NCBI GenBank assembly: GCA_002425405.1 | Contig: DIME01000178.1 | Coordinates: 1-34,511, forward strand | From: Candidatus Accumulibacter vicinus | Lineage (GTDB): Bacteria > Pseudomonadota > Gammaproteobacteria > Burkholderiales > Rhodocyclaceae | Direction of reading: 5' to 3' | DNA length: 34,511 bases | In this document: piece after piece, positions 16,711 through 25,652 of the stretch | How the letters are laid out: each line of letters begins with the position of its first letter | Position numbering within the stretch: position 1 is the stretch's first letter | Notes under the pieces: model-generated | Databases searched by the model: none | The model's input: only the letters and a program-made list of their open reading frames with translations | What the model was told of the DNA's origin: nothing | Position numbers and translations under genes: made by a program

Positions 16711-19494
16711 ATGAATACTGGTAACTCGATCCACCTGCTGCGCAAGGCCACCGCTTCAGCACTGCTGGCTACTCTTCTGCTGGTGGGTTGCGGCAGCGAG
16801 AAACCGGAGACCATGCTGAATTCGGCGAAGGCATTTCTCGAGAAGAACGACTATAAGGCCGCCGCAATCCAGCTGAAGAACGCCTTGCAGCAGGACCCTC
16901 AACTTGCCGAAGCGCGTTTTCTGTTGGCCAGATCGTTGCTCGAAGGAGGCGATGCGACTGGTGCTGAAGTCGAGTTGCGCAAGGTTCAGGGCTTGAACTA
17001 TCCTGCCGAACAGGTGACGCCATTGCTGGCACGCACCATGCTGATGCTCGGGCAACCCCAGAAAGTGATTGAAGAGCTGGCCAAGGCGCAGCTTACGACA
17101 CCGGCGGCAATCGCTGACTTGCAGACTTCGGTGGGTCACGCCTACCTGATGCAGGGCAAGGAAGAGCAGGCTGTGGCGGCTTACGCTGCAGCGCTGGCGG
17201 CGCAACCGGGCTATGCACCTGCCTTGCTCGGCGAGGCGAGACGGAAAGCGGGCCGCGGTGATCTGCCGGGTGCTTTGGCCTTGCTCGACTCGGCTCTGGA
17301 GAAACAACCCGGGCTGTATGATGCCTGGCAGCTCAAGGGCGACATGTTTGCTGCCCAGAACGACCTCGTAGCGGCGACGAATGCCTATCGGAAGGTGCTG
17401 GAAATCAAACCGCACTATCTGCCGGCGCATTCGATGATCATCAGGATCCTGATAGCGGAAGGCAAACTCGAAGAAGCTGGCAAGCAGATCGAGACGCTCA
17501 AGCAGTTTGCCGCCAATCATCCGCAAACTCAATACCTGCGGGCCTTGCTGGCCTATCAGCAGAAAGATTATGCAGCGGCCAGGGAAGCCATCCTCCTGCA
17601 CCTCAAGGCTTCTCCCGAGAGTCCTATTGGCCTGCAACTGGCGGGCCTGATCGAGTACGAATCACAGGCTTACGCGCAGGCCGAGACCTACCTGCTCAAG
17701 GCACTGCCGCGGACCCCGCCACTCGGTCTTGCGCGTCGCGTCCTGATCGCCAGCTACCTGCGCAATGCCCAGCCGAACAAAGCCCTGGGAATGCTGGAAC
17801 CGATTCTCGACAAGATCGACAAGGATTCGAACTTGCTGGCGCTGGCTGGCCAGGTATTTCTGCAGAATGGTCAGGTCGACAAGGCTGGCACCTACTTTGC
17901 CAAGGCCTCCGCGCTCGACCCGAAAAACCCTGCCAAGCGCACCTCGCTGGCGCTGGTCAGCCTGGCGAAAGGCGACAGCGAGGTGGCATTCCGTGATCTG
18001 GAGCAGGTGGCGGCAACCGATACCGGCATCCGGGCGGATCTGGCCCTGATCACGGCGCACTTGCAACGCCGCGAATTCGATCAGGCACTCAAGGCCATCG
18101 CTGTGCTCGAGAAGAAACAACCCGATAACCCACTGACGTACAACCTGCGCGGCACTGCCCAGCTTGGCAAGCACGATGCCGCGGCTGCCCGCAAGAGCTT
18201 CGAGAAGGCTCTGGCCCTGAACCCGACCTTTTTGCCGGCAGCAGCCAATCTGGCCAATATGGACCTCAACGAGAAGAAGCCCGAGGATGCCCGGAAGCGT
18301 TTCGAGTCAGTGCTCGCAAAAGATCCGAAGAATGTGCAGGCGTTCATGGCGCTCGCTCAAATGCGTGCAAAAGAAGGCGGCACGACCGCAGAGATTGCGA
18401 CTCTGATCAGCAAGGCGGTGACGGCAAATCCGACCGATCCGGCACCGAGACTGGCGCTGATCGGCCTGTATCTGAGCAAGACGGAGGTCAAAAGCGCACT
18501 TGCCGCGGCCCAGGAGGCTGTTGCCGTGCTGCCGGAACGGCCAGAGATCCTGGATGCTTCCGGACGTGCCCAACAGGCCGCCGAAGACTACAATCAAGCG
18601 CTCGCCACCTATCAGAAACTGGCGGCGTTGAAGCCGGATTCTCCGCTTCCCTATCTGCGTATGGCTGAGGTTCAAATAGCGTCGAAGAACAAGGAGGCCG
18701 CGCTGGAGAATCTGCAAAAGGCGCTCAAGGTCAAGCCGGATTCGCTGGAGGCACAGCGCGGAATCATCCTCCTTGATCTTGATGCCGGTCGCAGCACGGA
18801 AGCGCTCGCAGTCGCTCGCGAAGTGCAGAAACAGAGACCCAAGGAAGCCGTCGGCTACATATTCGAAGGTGACGCACACATGTCGAAGAAGGCCTGGTCC
18901 GAGGCCATAGCAGCCTATCGTACCGGGCTCAAGGAAGTCCCCACGACCGATCTGGCGGCCAAGCTGCATTTGGCGCTGCTGGCCAGCGGCAACACCGCCG
19001 AGGCCGACAAGTACGCTGAAACGTGGCTCAAGGAACATGCCAAGGACAACCGTTTTCGCCTTTATCTGGCCGAGACGGCGAGCATGCGCAAGGACTATGC
19101 GGGCGCTGCCCGGCAGTACCGAATTCTGCTCGAGGCGCAGCCGGACAACCCTACCGTACTCAACAACATGGCCTGGGTTGCCGGGCAGCTCAAAGACCCG
19201 AAAGCGGTCGAGTATGCCGAGAAGGCCAACAAGCTGGCGCCGGATCAACCGGCGCTGCTGGATACTTTGGCGGTCCTGCTGGCGGACAAGGGCGATCACG
19301 CGCGCGCCATGGGACTTTTCAAGAAGGCCCTGGAACTGGCTCCGCAGGCGTCACAGATTCGTCTCAACTACGCCAAAGCGCTGATCAAGGCCGGGAAGAA
19401 CAGCGAGGCCAGGAGCGAACTGGATCAGCTCGCCAGGCTGGGCGACAAATTCCCGGCGCAGGCAGAAGTCGCGCAGTTGCTCAAGGGACTCTAG
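16711..19494 (+). CDS. prsT: PEP-CTERM system TPR-repeat lipoprotein PrsT
   Basis: A 927-residue lipoprotein made almost wholly of tetratricopeptide-like helical repeats. The leader ends in the lipobox LLLVGC, with the acylated Cys at residue 27 followed by Gly-Ser. Repeat units with the TPR spacing (for example NNMAWVAGQLKDPKAVEYAE and the following KANKLAPDQPALLDTLAVLL) run to the C-terminus. ATG 16711 was chosen because GAGGG ends 5 bp before it and it gives a clean signal peptide; an earlier GTG at 16669 and ATG at 16699 are in frame. PrsT is a recurrent partner of prsK-prsR; its role is not well defined, probably scaffolding of export or polymerisation in the periplasm. Confidence 0.93.
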   Translation: MNTGNSIHLLRKATASALLATLLLVGCGSEKPETMLNSAKAFLEKNDYKAAAIQLKNALQQDPQLAEARFLLARSLLEGGDATGAEVELRKVQGLNYPAEQVTPLLARTMLMLGQPQKVIEELAKAQLTTPAAIADLQTSVGHAYLMQGKEEQAVAAYAAALAAQPGYAPALLGEARRKAGRGDLPGALALLDSALEKQPGLYDAWQLKGDMFAAQNDLVAATNAYRKVLEIKPHYLPAHSMIIRILIAEGKLEEAGKQIETLKQFAANHPQTQYLRALLAYQQKDYAAAREAILLHLKASPESPIGLQLAGLIEYESQAYAQAETYLLKALPRTPPLGLARRVLIASYLRNAQPNKALGMLEPILDKIDKDSNLLALAGQVFLQNGQVDKAGTYFAKASALDPKNPAKRTSLALVSLAKGDSEVAFRDLEQVAATDTGIRADLALITAHLQRREFDQALKAIAVLEKKQPDNPLTYNLRGTAQLGKHDAAAARKSFEKALALNPTFLPAAANLANMDLNEKKPEDARKRFESVLAKDPKNVQAFMALAQMRAKEGGTTAEIATLISKAVTANPTDPAPRLALIGLYLSKTEVKSALAAAQEAVAVLPERPEILDASGRAQQAAEDYNQALATYQKLAALKPDSPLPYLRMAEVQIASKNKEAALENLQKALKVKPDSLEAQRGIILLDLDAGRSTEALAVAREVQKQRPKEAVGYIFEGDAHMSKKAWSEAIAAYRTGLKEVPTTDLAAKLHLALLASGNTAEADKYAETWLKEHAKDNRFRLYLAETASMRKDYAGAARQYRILLEAQPDNPTVLNNMAWVAGQLKDPKAVEYAEKANKLAPDQPALLDTLAVLLADKGDHARAMGLFKKALELAPQASQIRLNYAKALIKAGKNSEARSELDQLARLGDKFPAQAEVAQLLKGL

Positions 19495-19542
19495 GAAGCC
19501 GGTGTGGCTGAAGACGAATAGCACTCAGAGAATGGAGAATTG

Positions 19543-20823
19543 ATGACTATTGTTGCAGTGGTGGGTTTGGGTTACGTCGGTTTGCCGCTGGCGGTCGAAT
19601 TCGGCAAGAAGCATCGAACGATCGGTTTCGATCTGTCGGCAAGCAAGGTGGCGCATTATCGGCAGCATGTCGATCCTACCGGCGAGGTGAGCAGCGCTGA
19701 TCTCGAGGCGGCGGTCCATCTGGAAGTCGGCACGGATGCAACTGCCCTGAAAGAGGCTGATTTCGTGATCGTTGCTGTGCCGACGCCTGTCGATCAGGCG
19801 CATCAGCCAGATTTCGGACCGTTGATCGGTGCCTCGGAAGCTGTCGGCAGAAACCTCAAGCGCGGCGCGACGGTGGTCTTCGAATCGACGGTCTATCCCG
19901 GCGCGACCGAGGAAGTCTGCATCCCGATTATCGAGAAGTATTCCTTGATGAAGTGGAAAGACGATTTCTTTGTCGGTTATTCGCCGGAGCGGATCAACCC
20001 CGGTGACAAGGAGCGGACGCTGACGAAAATCGTCAAGGTGGTTTCCGGGGATACCCCGAAAACGCTGCAGCAGGTCAGGGAGATCTATGGCAGCGTGATC
20101 GCTGCCGGCGTTTATCCGGCTTCGAGCATCAAGGTGGCGGAAGCCGCCAAGGTCATCGAGAACACGCAGCGGGACCTGAATATCGCCTTGATGAACGAGT
20201 TGGCAATCATTTTCGATCGCATTGGCATCGATACGCTGGAGGTTCTGGAAGCGGCCGGGAGCAAGTGGAATTTCCTGCCTTTTCGTCCAGGCCTCGTCGG
20301 CGGTCACTGTATTGGTGTCGATCCGTATTATCTGACGCACAAGGCGGAGATGCTCGGCTATCACCCGGAGGTGATCAATGCCGGACGCAGAATCAATGAC
20401 GGGATGGGCAAGTTCATTGCCGAACAGACGATCAAGCAGATGATCCGTAATGGCTGGCAGGTCAAGGGTGCGCCGATCATCGTGCTCGGACTGACCTTCA
20501 AGGAAGACTGCCCGGATCTCCGCAACTCCCGCGTCATCGACGTGATCCGGGAACTCGAATCCTATGGGGCGCAGGTGCTGGTACATGAACCGGTTGCCGA
20601 TGCCGACGAGGCCCGGCATGAATATGGCGTCGAACTGACGGCGTGGGAGCAACTCCCGGTAGCGGGCGCGATTGTTGCGGCGGTTGCCCATCGCCAGTTC
20701 AGGGAGCGGCCACTTGCGGACTATGTCGGCAAACTGCAGCAGGGCGGCGTCCTGACCGATGTGAAAAGCATGTTCAGTGAGGCCGAGCTGGTGGCGCAAG
20801 GAGTGACCGTGTGGCGTCTCTGA
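19543..20823 (+). CDS. tviB: UDP-N-acetyl-D-glucosamine 6-dehydrogenase (TviB/WbpO type)
   Basis: It oxidises UDP-GlcNAc twice with NAD+ to UDP-GlcNAcA. The 426-residue length is standard for nucleotide-sugar 6-dehydrogenases. The N-terminal Rossmann motif is VAVVGLGYVGLPLAVEFGKK, the middle dimer helix contains KVIENTQRDLNIALMNE, and the catalytic Cys256 lies in GGHCIGVDPYYLTHKAE. That last form, with FRPGLVGGHCIGVDPYYL, is the TviB/WbpO version rather than the UDP-glucose dehydrogenase one. ATG 19543 follows GGAG at 5 bp. The gene overlaps tviC by 13 bp, so the two steps are made together and supply N-acetylated uronic acid for the polysaccharide of this locus. Confidence 0.92.
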   Translation: MTIVAVVGLGYVGLPLAVEFGKKHRTIGFDLSASKVAHYRQHVDPTGEVSSADLEAAVHLEVGTDATALKEADFVIVAVPTPVDQAHQPDFGPLIGASEAVGRNLKRGATVVFESTVYPGATEEVCIPIIEKYSLMKWKDDFFVGYSPERINPGDKERTLTKIVKVVSGDTPKTLQQVREIYGSVIAAGVYPASSIKVAEAAKVIENTQRDLNIALMNELAIIFDRIGIDTLEVLEAAGSKWNFLPFRPGLVGGHCIGVDPYYLTHKAEMLGYHPEVINAGRRINDGMGKFIAEQTIKQMIRNGWQVKGAPIIVLGLTFKEDCPDLRNSRVIDVIRELESYGAQVLVHEPVADADEARHEYGVELTAWEQLPVAGAIVAAVAHRQFRERPLADYVGKLQQGGVLTDVKSMFSEAELVAQGVTVWRL

Positions 20824-21878
20824 TTTTCCCTTCCTTGCCGGTTGCACTGGTCGAGCGGCTGCTGACCCAGCCAGCATGTTGGCTGGTGACCGGCAGTGCC
20901 GGCTTCATCGGCTCACATCTGGTCGAGACCTTGCTCAAGCTCGGCCAGACAGTGATCGGCCTCGATAACTTCGCCACCGGTCATCGTCGCAATCTCGACG
21001 AGGTCCGCTCGCAGGTGACGCCCGAGCAGTGGCTGCGTCACCGCTTCATCGAGGCTGACATCTGCGATCTCGACGCCTGTCGCGAGGCTTGCTGTGCGGT
21101 CGACTTCGTATTGCATCAGGCAGCATTGGGGTCGGTGCCGCGCTCGCTGGCCAATCCGGTGGCGACCAACGCGGCCAATGTCGACGGCTTTCTCAATATG
21201 ATGGTGGCGGCCCGCGATGCTGGCGTCAAGCGATTTGTCTATGCCGCGTCGAGTTCGACCTACGGCGATCATCCGGCGTTGCCCAAGGTCGAAGACTGCA
21301 TCGGTCGGCCTTTGTCGCCGTATGCCGTCAGCAAACTGGTGAACGAGCTTTACGCCGAGGTCTTCGCGCGTTGTTATGACTTTACCTCAATCGGTTTGCG
21401 CTATTTCAACGTGTTCGGCGCCCGTCAGGACCCGGAAGGCGCTTACGCTGCGGTCATTCCCCGCTGGACGCGCGCACTGCTGCGCGGCGAACAGGTGACC
21501 ATCAATGGTGACGGTGAGACCAGCCGTGATTTCTGCTTCGTGGACAATGCCGTTCAGGCCAACCTGCTGGCGGCGACGACTGCAGATCCGGCAGCGCTGA
21601 ATCAGGTCTATAACGTCGCGGTGGATGATCAGACCACGCTGAATCACCTGTTCGAGATCCTGCGTGACGCCCTCCTGACGTTCCGGCCCGAGGTGCAGCA
21701 TATCCAACCGGTGTACGCAGACTTCCGGCCGGGTGATGTACGCCATTCGCGGGCCGATATTACCAAAGCCGGGCGCCTGCTCCGGTACCTTCCCAGCCAC
21801 CGGTTGGCAGAGGGCATTCAGGCGGCAATCCCCTGGTATGTAGCACGCTTTGGCGTCGCCGACGGAGTCCATGGATGA
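20811..21878 (+). CDS. tviC: UDP-GlcNAc(A) 4-epimerase (TviC/WbpP type)
   Basis: A short-chain dehydrogenase/reductase-type epimerase that inverts C4 of the N-acetylated nucleotide sugar, giving UDP-GalNAc(A). The 355-residue protein has the NAD-binding motif TGSAGFIG at about 27-34, the Ser-rich active-site segment AASSSTYGDHP (about 145-155) and the catalytic Tyr171/Lys175 in SPYAVSKLVNE. RYFNVFGARQDPEGAYAAVI is typical of WbpP-like enzymes that accept N-acetylated substrates. The start is GTG 20811, inside the end of tviB, with AAGGAG 7 bp upstream. Its stop overlaps the next ATG by 4 bp. Together with TviB it predicts a GalNAcA residue in the polymer. Confidence 0.9.
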   Translation: MASLIFPSLPVALVERLLTQPACWLVTGSAGFIGSHLVETLLKLGQTVIGLDNFATGHRRNLDEVRSQVTPEQWLRHRFIEADICDLDACREACCAVDFVLHQAALGSVPRSLANPVATNAANVDGFLNMMVAARDAGVKRFVYAASSSTYGDHPALPKVEDCIGRPLSPYAVSKLVNELYAEVFARCYDFTSIGLRYFNVFGARQDPEGAYAAVIPRWTRALLRGEQVTINGDGETSRDFCFVDNAVQANLLAATTADPAALNQVYNVAVDDQTTLNHLFEILRDALLTFRPEVQHIQPVYADFRPGDVRHSRADITKAGRLLRYLPSHRLAEGIQAAIPWYVARFGVADGVHG

Positions 21879-22798
21879 GGCCTGCCTTGCAATGTCTGGC
21901 ACTGCTGCGTCGTGGCATTCTGGTTCACTGCGGCCTGCTGGCCCTCATTCTCTCCTCTGCCGCCGCTGCCGCGGACGTTCCCAGCGAGGCGGCTGCCGAG
22001 CGTCTGCTGGCTTTGCGCAAGGAAGCGCAGGCGCACGAACATGGGGAGGGGGTGCCCAGGGATTATGCGCGGGCGGTCAAACTGTATTGCGATGGTGCCC
22101 GCTTGGGTGATTCCGAAGCCCAGTTCAGTCTCGGGTGGATGTACGCCAACGGGCGAGGGGTCGATCGCAACGACGCCCTGGCGGCATACTTTTTCAGCCT
22201 GGCGGCCAGGCAGGGACATCTCCAGTCGCAGAAGATGCAGCGTTTTGTCGGCGACCCGACGTCGGAGGTGCCGGATTGCATGCGCCCGCTGTTGCTGCCG
22301 CCTGTCGACGATGGCACGGATGACATGCTGCCGCGCAACGAAGCGCAGAAAATGATCGTCGGTCTGGTGCACCAGTTGGCGCCCGAATACGGTGTCAGTC
22401 CGCGTCTGGCTCTGGCGGTGATTCGGACCGAATCCAACTTCAACGCCGGAGCACTGTCGAGCAAGAATGCGCAGGGACTGATGCAGCTGATTCCCGATAC
22501 TTCGGCACGCTTCAACGTCAAGAATCCCTTTAATCCGGAGCAGAACCTGCGCGGTGGTCTGGCCTATTTACGGTGGTTGCTGGCCTATTTTGAAGGCGAT
22601 GTCAGTCTGGTGGCGGCTGCCTATAATGCCGGTGAAGGAGCCGTCAACCGTTACCGCGGCGTTCCCCCTTACGCGGAGACACGCGGTTACGTGCAGCGGA
22701 TCATCAGCCTCTTCAAACGTGACGACCATCCCTATGATGCCAGGATTACGACGCCTTCTCCGGAGTTGCCGCGGATTCGCCTGAGCAAGGGAGCCTAG
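21875..22798 (+). CDS. Lytic transglycosylase with Sel1-like repeats and C-terminal SLT domain
   Basis: A periplasmic enzyme that cleaves peptidoglycan. It has a signal peptide (residues 1-33, ending SSAAAAAD), then Sel1/TPR-like repeats (HGEGVPRDYARAVKLYCDGA and AQFSLGWMYANGRGVDRNDA, about 55-115). The SLT domain (about 160-285) has the catalytic Glu186 in AVIRTESNFNAGALSS, followed by NAQGLMQLIPDTSARF and AAYNAGEGAVNRY. The 307-residue length fits a short SLT protein with a repeat extension. ATG 21875 overlaps the tviC stop (ATGA), and the next gene starts 2 bp after its stop, so it is part of the exopolysaccharide operon. It may open the wall for the export machinery; this role is inferred. 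Confidence 0.9.
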   Translation: MRPALQCLALLRRGILVHCGLLALILSSAAAAADVPSEAAAERLLALRKEAQAHEHGEGVPRDYARAVKLYCDGARLGDSEAQFSLGWMYANGRGVDRNDALAAYFFSLAARQGHLQSQKMQRFVGDPTSEVPDCMRPLLLPPVDDGTDDMLPRNEAQKMIVGLVHQLAPEYGVSPRLALAVIRTESNFNAGALSSKNAQGLMQLIPDTSARFNVKNPFNPEQNLRGGLAYLRWLLAYFEGDVSLVAAAYNAGEGAVNRYRGVPPYAETRGYVQRIISLFKRDDHPYDARITTPSPELPRIRLSKGA

Positions 22799-22800
22799 GG

Positions 22801-23622
22801 ATGAGATTCTGGTTCTTGCTGATCTGTGGTGGCGCTTACCGGCGCGCTGCGACCGTTTCGGGGAGGCTGGCGGCTTTTGCGCTAATCCCTGGCTTGCTGT
22901 GGGTTGCTGGACCCGTCTGGGCAGATTTGCCCGAGCTGATCGAACGGGTCAAACCTTCCGTGGTGGTCATTGGTACCCTTCAACGCACGCGCAGTCCGCA
23001 ATTCGTAATGCGCGGTACAGGTTTTGTGGTCGGCGACGGTTACGAGGTGGCGACCAACGCGCACGTCATTCAGGAAGAACTCAATGTGGCCGCCGGCGAG
23101 ACGTTGGCCATCGTCTTCCGTTCTGCCAGCGCCGCAGCCCAGCAACGCTTGGCGAAGGTGATCCGGGTCGACAAGGTGCACGATCTGGCCCTGTTGCGTG
23201 TCGATGGTCAGGCCTTACCGGCGCTCATCCTGCACGATTCCGAGTTGGTCAGGGAAGGGCAGTCGGTTGCTTTTACCGGTTTTCCGATCGGCGGGGCACT
23301 GGGGCTGTCGCCAGTCACCCACCGCGGCATCATCTCGTCGATTACTCCGATCGTGCTGCCCAGCGCGAATGCGCGACAGCTCAACGCCAGGGTCGTGCAG
23401 CAGATCAGGAGCGGCAGCTTTGACATCTATCAGCTTGACGCCACTGCCTATCCCGGCAATAGCGGTGGCCCGCTGTATGAAACGACCCGGGGCGAGGTGA
23501 TCGGCATCATCAACATGGTATTCGTCAAGGAAAGCAAGGAATCGGTCCTCAGCAAGCCTTCTGGAATCAGCTTCGCCATCCCTGTGCGCTACCTGCGCGA
23601 GTTGATGACGCAGAACTACTGA
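22801..23622 (+). CDS. HtrA-like trypsin-fold serine protease without PDZ domain
   Basis: A 273-residue protein with a long signal or anchor region (residues 1-41, ending GPVWAD) and one trypsin-like domain. The catalytic triad is complete: His88 in ATNAHVI, Asp128 in VHDLALL and Ser221 in YPGNSGGPLY. The domain ends near the C-terminus, so the PDZ domains of DegP/DegQ are absent. It is the last + strand gene of the polysaccharide locus and starts 2 bp after the transglycosylase stop. The target is unknown; processing or quality control of the export machinery is a reasonable guess. It converges with the cyclase gene across 65 bp in which I see no clear terminator. Confidence 0.88.
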   Translation: MRFWFLLICGGAYRRAATVSGRLAAFALIPGLLWVAGPVWADLPELIERVKPSVVVIGTLQRTRSPQFVMRGTGFVVGDGYEVATNAHVIQEELNVAAGETLAIVFRSASAAAQQRLAKVIRVDKVHDLALLRVDGQALPALILHDSELVREGQSVAFTGFPIGGALGLSPVTHRGIISSITPIVLPSANARQLNARVVQQIRSGSFDIYQLDATAYPGNSGGPLYETTRGEVIGIINMVFVKESKESVLSKPSGISFAIPVRYLRELMTQNY

Positions 23623-23687
23623 TTGATCTGCCACCATTCCTGTCATTGGCGTGCATGGCGATATATCCATGATTAGCACATTGACTA

Positions 23688-24914
23688 TCAAGAGATCGGT
23701 GTCTCGTAACCTTTGAGTAGAAATACGCGCATCCGGCCTTTGCCCTTGACGACAATCTCGCCACGATCTTCGCAGATAAAGTTGCTTGGCAGCAAGGCGC
23801 GCGTCGCGTCGCTGATCTGGATCTCGCCGGATATTCCCTGCGATTCCATGCGGGCGGCGATATTGACCGTATCGCCCCAGAGGTCGTAGATGAAGCGCTT
23901 CTTCCCGATCACGCCAGCTACGACTGCTCCCGAATTGATGCCAATACGGATCTCCAGCCCAGGGAAATCCTTGATTGCCGTCTGCATTCGCAAAGCCAGT
24001 TCTGCGGCTGCGATGGCGTGATCGGGGCGCGCAACGGGAATGCCCGCCGCGACCATGTAAGCATCGCCAATCGTCTTGATCTTTTCCAGCCCGCTTTGCT
24101 CGGTGAGATCATCGAAACGTGTAAAGATGGCGTCCAGGAGACCAACGACGTTGGGCAATGATTCGGATAGCGCAGTGTAGCCCACGATGTCCGCAAAGAG
24201 CACGCTGCATTCCCCGAAGGCATCGGCGAAGGTGCGTCCCTCGCGGCGCAAGCGCTGGCTGATCGTCGGTGGCAGCATGTTTTCAAGGAGTGCTTCCATG
24301 CGCGCGTTGGCACCCGCGAGCTGCTTCTCGGCTTCAGCCATATCGGCCACAAAAAGCCGGGCTACCCAGATCAGCGAGGCGAAATTCGCCAGCGAGAGAA
24401 TCCAGCGGCCCGTCCGTTGAGCGTCGGGCAGGTAGGCAGGGCCCAGTGCTGGCCAGGTCAGTAAACCCAGTTCGACCGAAACGAAGATCATGACACAGGT
24501 GCCCACATACACCCGCCGACCGAGCTTCCCGTGCTCGAAGAACAACAGATAGGCGCCACCGATCAGTGGAAGCAGTTGGTAGTGGCTCATGCTGAGAAAT
24601 GGACCCGTCACGCCCTCGAGTGCAATCATGCCGGCGACGACCGGAATGACGATGCAGAAATAACTGTGACCGGCAAGACCGAGTTGTCCGCGGCAGAGAC
24701 AGAACCACACCCAGGCCCCTCCGCAGACTGAAACTCCTTGCAGGATCAACGTTGGCCAGTCGCCCCGCGTCAGTGCAACAACACTCCATGCCATCGCATA
24801 GGCAAGCAGGAGTCCGACTCCGGTATGCAACAAGCGCAGCGCCCGGTGGCGGCGATACTGGCGAAATTCGACGTCGGTATAGACGAATTCCCCTGAGGCA
24901 CCGCAGTTACTCAT
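23688..24914 (-). CDS. Membrane-bound class III adenylate cyclase
   Basis: A 408-residue enzyme making cAMP from ATP. The N-terminal half (residues 30-190) has about six hydrophobic segments. A short linker helix with ENMLPPTISQRLRREGR, common before cyclase domains, leads to the catalytic domain. Metal-binding Asp242 is in LFADIVGYT and Asp284 in KTIGDAYM. The adenine-selecting pair is Lys278 in EKIK and Asp344 in YDLWGD, and NIAARM holds the transition-state Asn and Arg. The Lys/Asp pair favours ATP over GTP. ATG 24914 follows AGGA; a GTG one codon earlier is possible. No partner receptor gene is adjacent. Confidence 0.9.
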   Translation of the reverse strand: MSNCGASGEFVYTDVEFRQYRRHRALRLLHTGVGLLLAYAMAWSVVALTRGDWPTLILQGVSVCGGAWVWFCLCRGQLGLAGHSYFCIVIPVVAGMIALEGVTGPFLSMSHYQLLPLIGGAYLLFFEHGKLGRRVYVGTCVMIFVSVELGLLTWPALGPAYLPDAQRTGRWILSLANFASLIWVARLFVADMAEAEKQLAGANARMEALLENMLPPTISQRLRREGRTFADAFGECSVLFADIVGYTALSESLPNVVGLLDAIFTRFDDLTEQSGLEKIKTIGDAYMVAAGIPVARPDHAIAAAELALRMQTAIKDFPGLEIRIGINSGAVVAGVIGKKRFIYDLWGDTVNIAARMESQGISGEIQISDATRALLPSNFICEDRGEIVVKGKGRMRVFLLKGYETPIS

Positions 24915-24983
24915 CACGCTTCCTGACTCCTGTCGGCCGGCTTCGGGAGACTGGATGCGTTCATGCAGGCAGAATGGCAGAGT

Positions 24984-25625
24984 TCAGGCGAAAAGATCAA
25001 TGGCCGACCCCGGCGATTGCTCACTCGTCGCGGTATCGGTATAGGCGGCCAGCGTCGGCTGGCCTGGTGTGCCGGATGTGTCGTGCCGGCGGGCACTGGC
25101 GTTGCCCTGGCTTGCCAGTTCCATGCTGGCCTGCATCGCCATGCGCGTAGCCATGGCGGCGACCTGCCGGTCTTGCCCCGAGGGGTCGGCGGGGGCCAGC
25201 GCAGCGGCCCTGATCTGCTCGGCCTTGGCCAGAGTTTCAGCGGGTGTGCGTCCGGGCGAGGTGTCGATCCCGACTTCACCACCCATTGCATAACGTTGCC
25301 CATCCGGGCCGAATTCGTAGGTAAAACTGGCGCCACCGCGGACCAGGCTGCCGCCGGCAGCGACATGCGCCATTTCGTGAGCGCGTACTTCACGGTCGCG
25401 TTGCTGCAAGACCTGTATTTTTTGCAGATCGGCCTCGGAGAGTTGGCCGTCGCCTTGGCTCCTGGATTGGATGCCGGGTTTGCTGTGTTCGCTCTGGCCG
25501 TCTGCTTCGACATGCGACGTGACACTGCCATCGCTTGCCGTATCGCGACTCGATAGCGATACATCAGGACGCTCTTGACGTACGGCTATGAATGTACTGC
25601 TGCTTGGCGACAGGTTGGCGATCAT
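24984..25625 (-). CDS. SprA-related putative zinc metalloprotease
   Basis: A 213-residue protein of the SprA-related family. The core is DREVRAHEMAHVAAGG with HExxH at His83-Glu84-His87, followed by GGASFTYEFGPDGQRYAMGG and GEVGIDTSPG, all typical of the family. The N-terminal 60 residues and the C-terminal 50 are polar and low complexity. No signal peptide is seen. Family members are predicted proteases whose substrates are unknown. The gene is on the same strand as the cyclase, 69 bp upstream, and 27 bp downstream of the acyltransferase stop, so it may be cotranscribed with both. Confidence 0.8.
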   Translation of the reverse strand: MIANLSPSSSTFIAVRQERPDVSLSSRDTASDGSVTSHVEADGQSEHSKPGIQSRSQGDGQLSEADLQKIQVLQQRDREVRAHEMAHVAAGGSLVRGGASFTYEFGPDGQRYAMGGEVGIDTSPGRTPAETLAKAEQIRAAALAPADPSGQDRQVAAMATRMAMQASMELASQGNASARRHDTSGTPGQPTLAAYTDTATSEQSPGSAIDLFA

Positions 25626-25652
25626 TTCTCGACCTCTGGTTTCTGGTTAGGA

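Noticed and set aside
17886..17900. Perfect sigma-54 consensus TGGCAC-N5-TTGC inside prsT
   Set aside because: It lies mid-gene and encodes part of a TPR unit; the next gene start is 1.6 kb away. Chance match.
23623..23687. Gap between convergent protease and cyclase genes checked for a terminator
   Set aside because: No stem of more than five pairs followed by a T-run was found.
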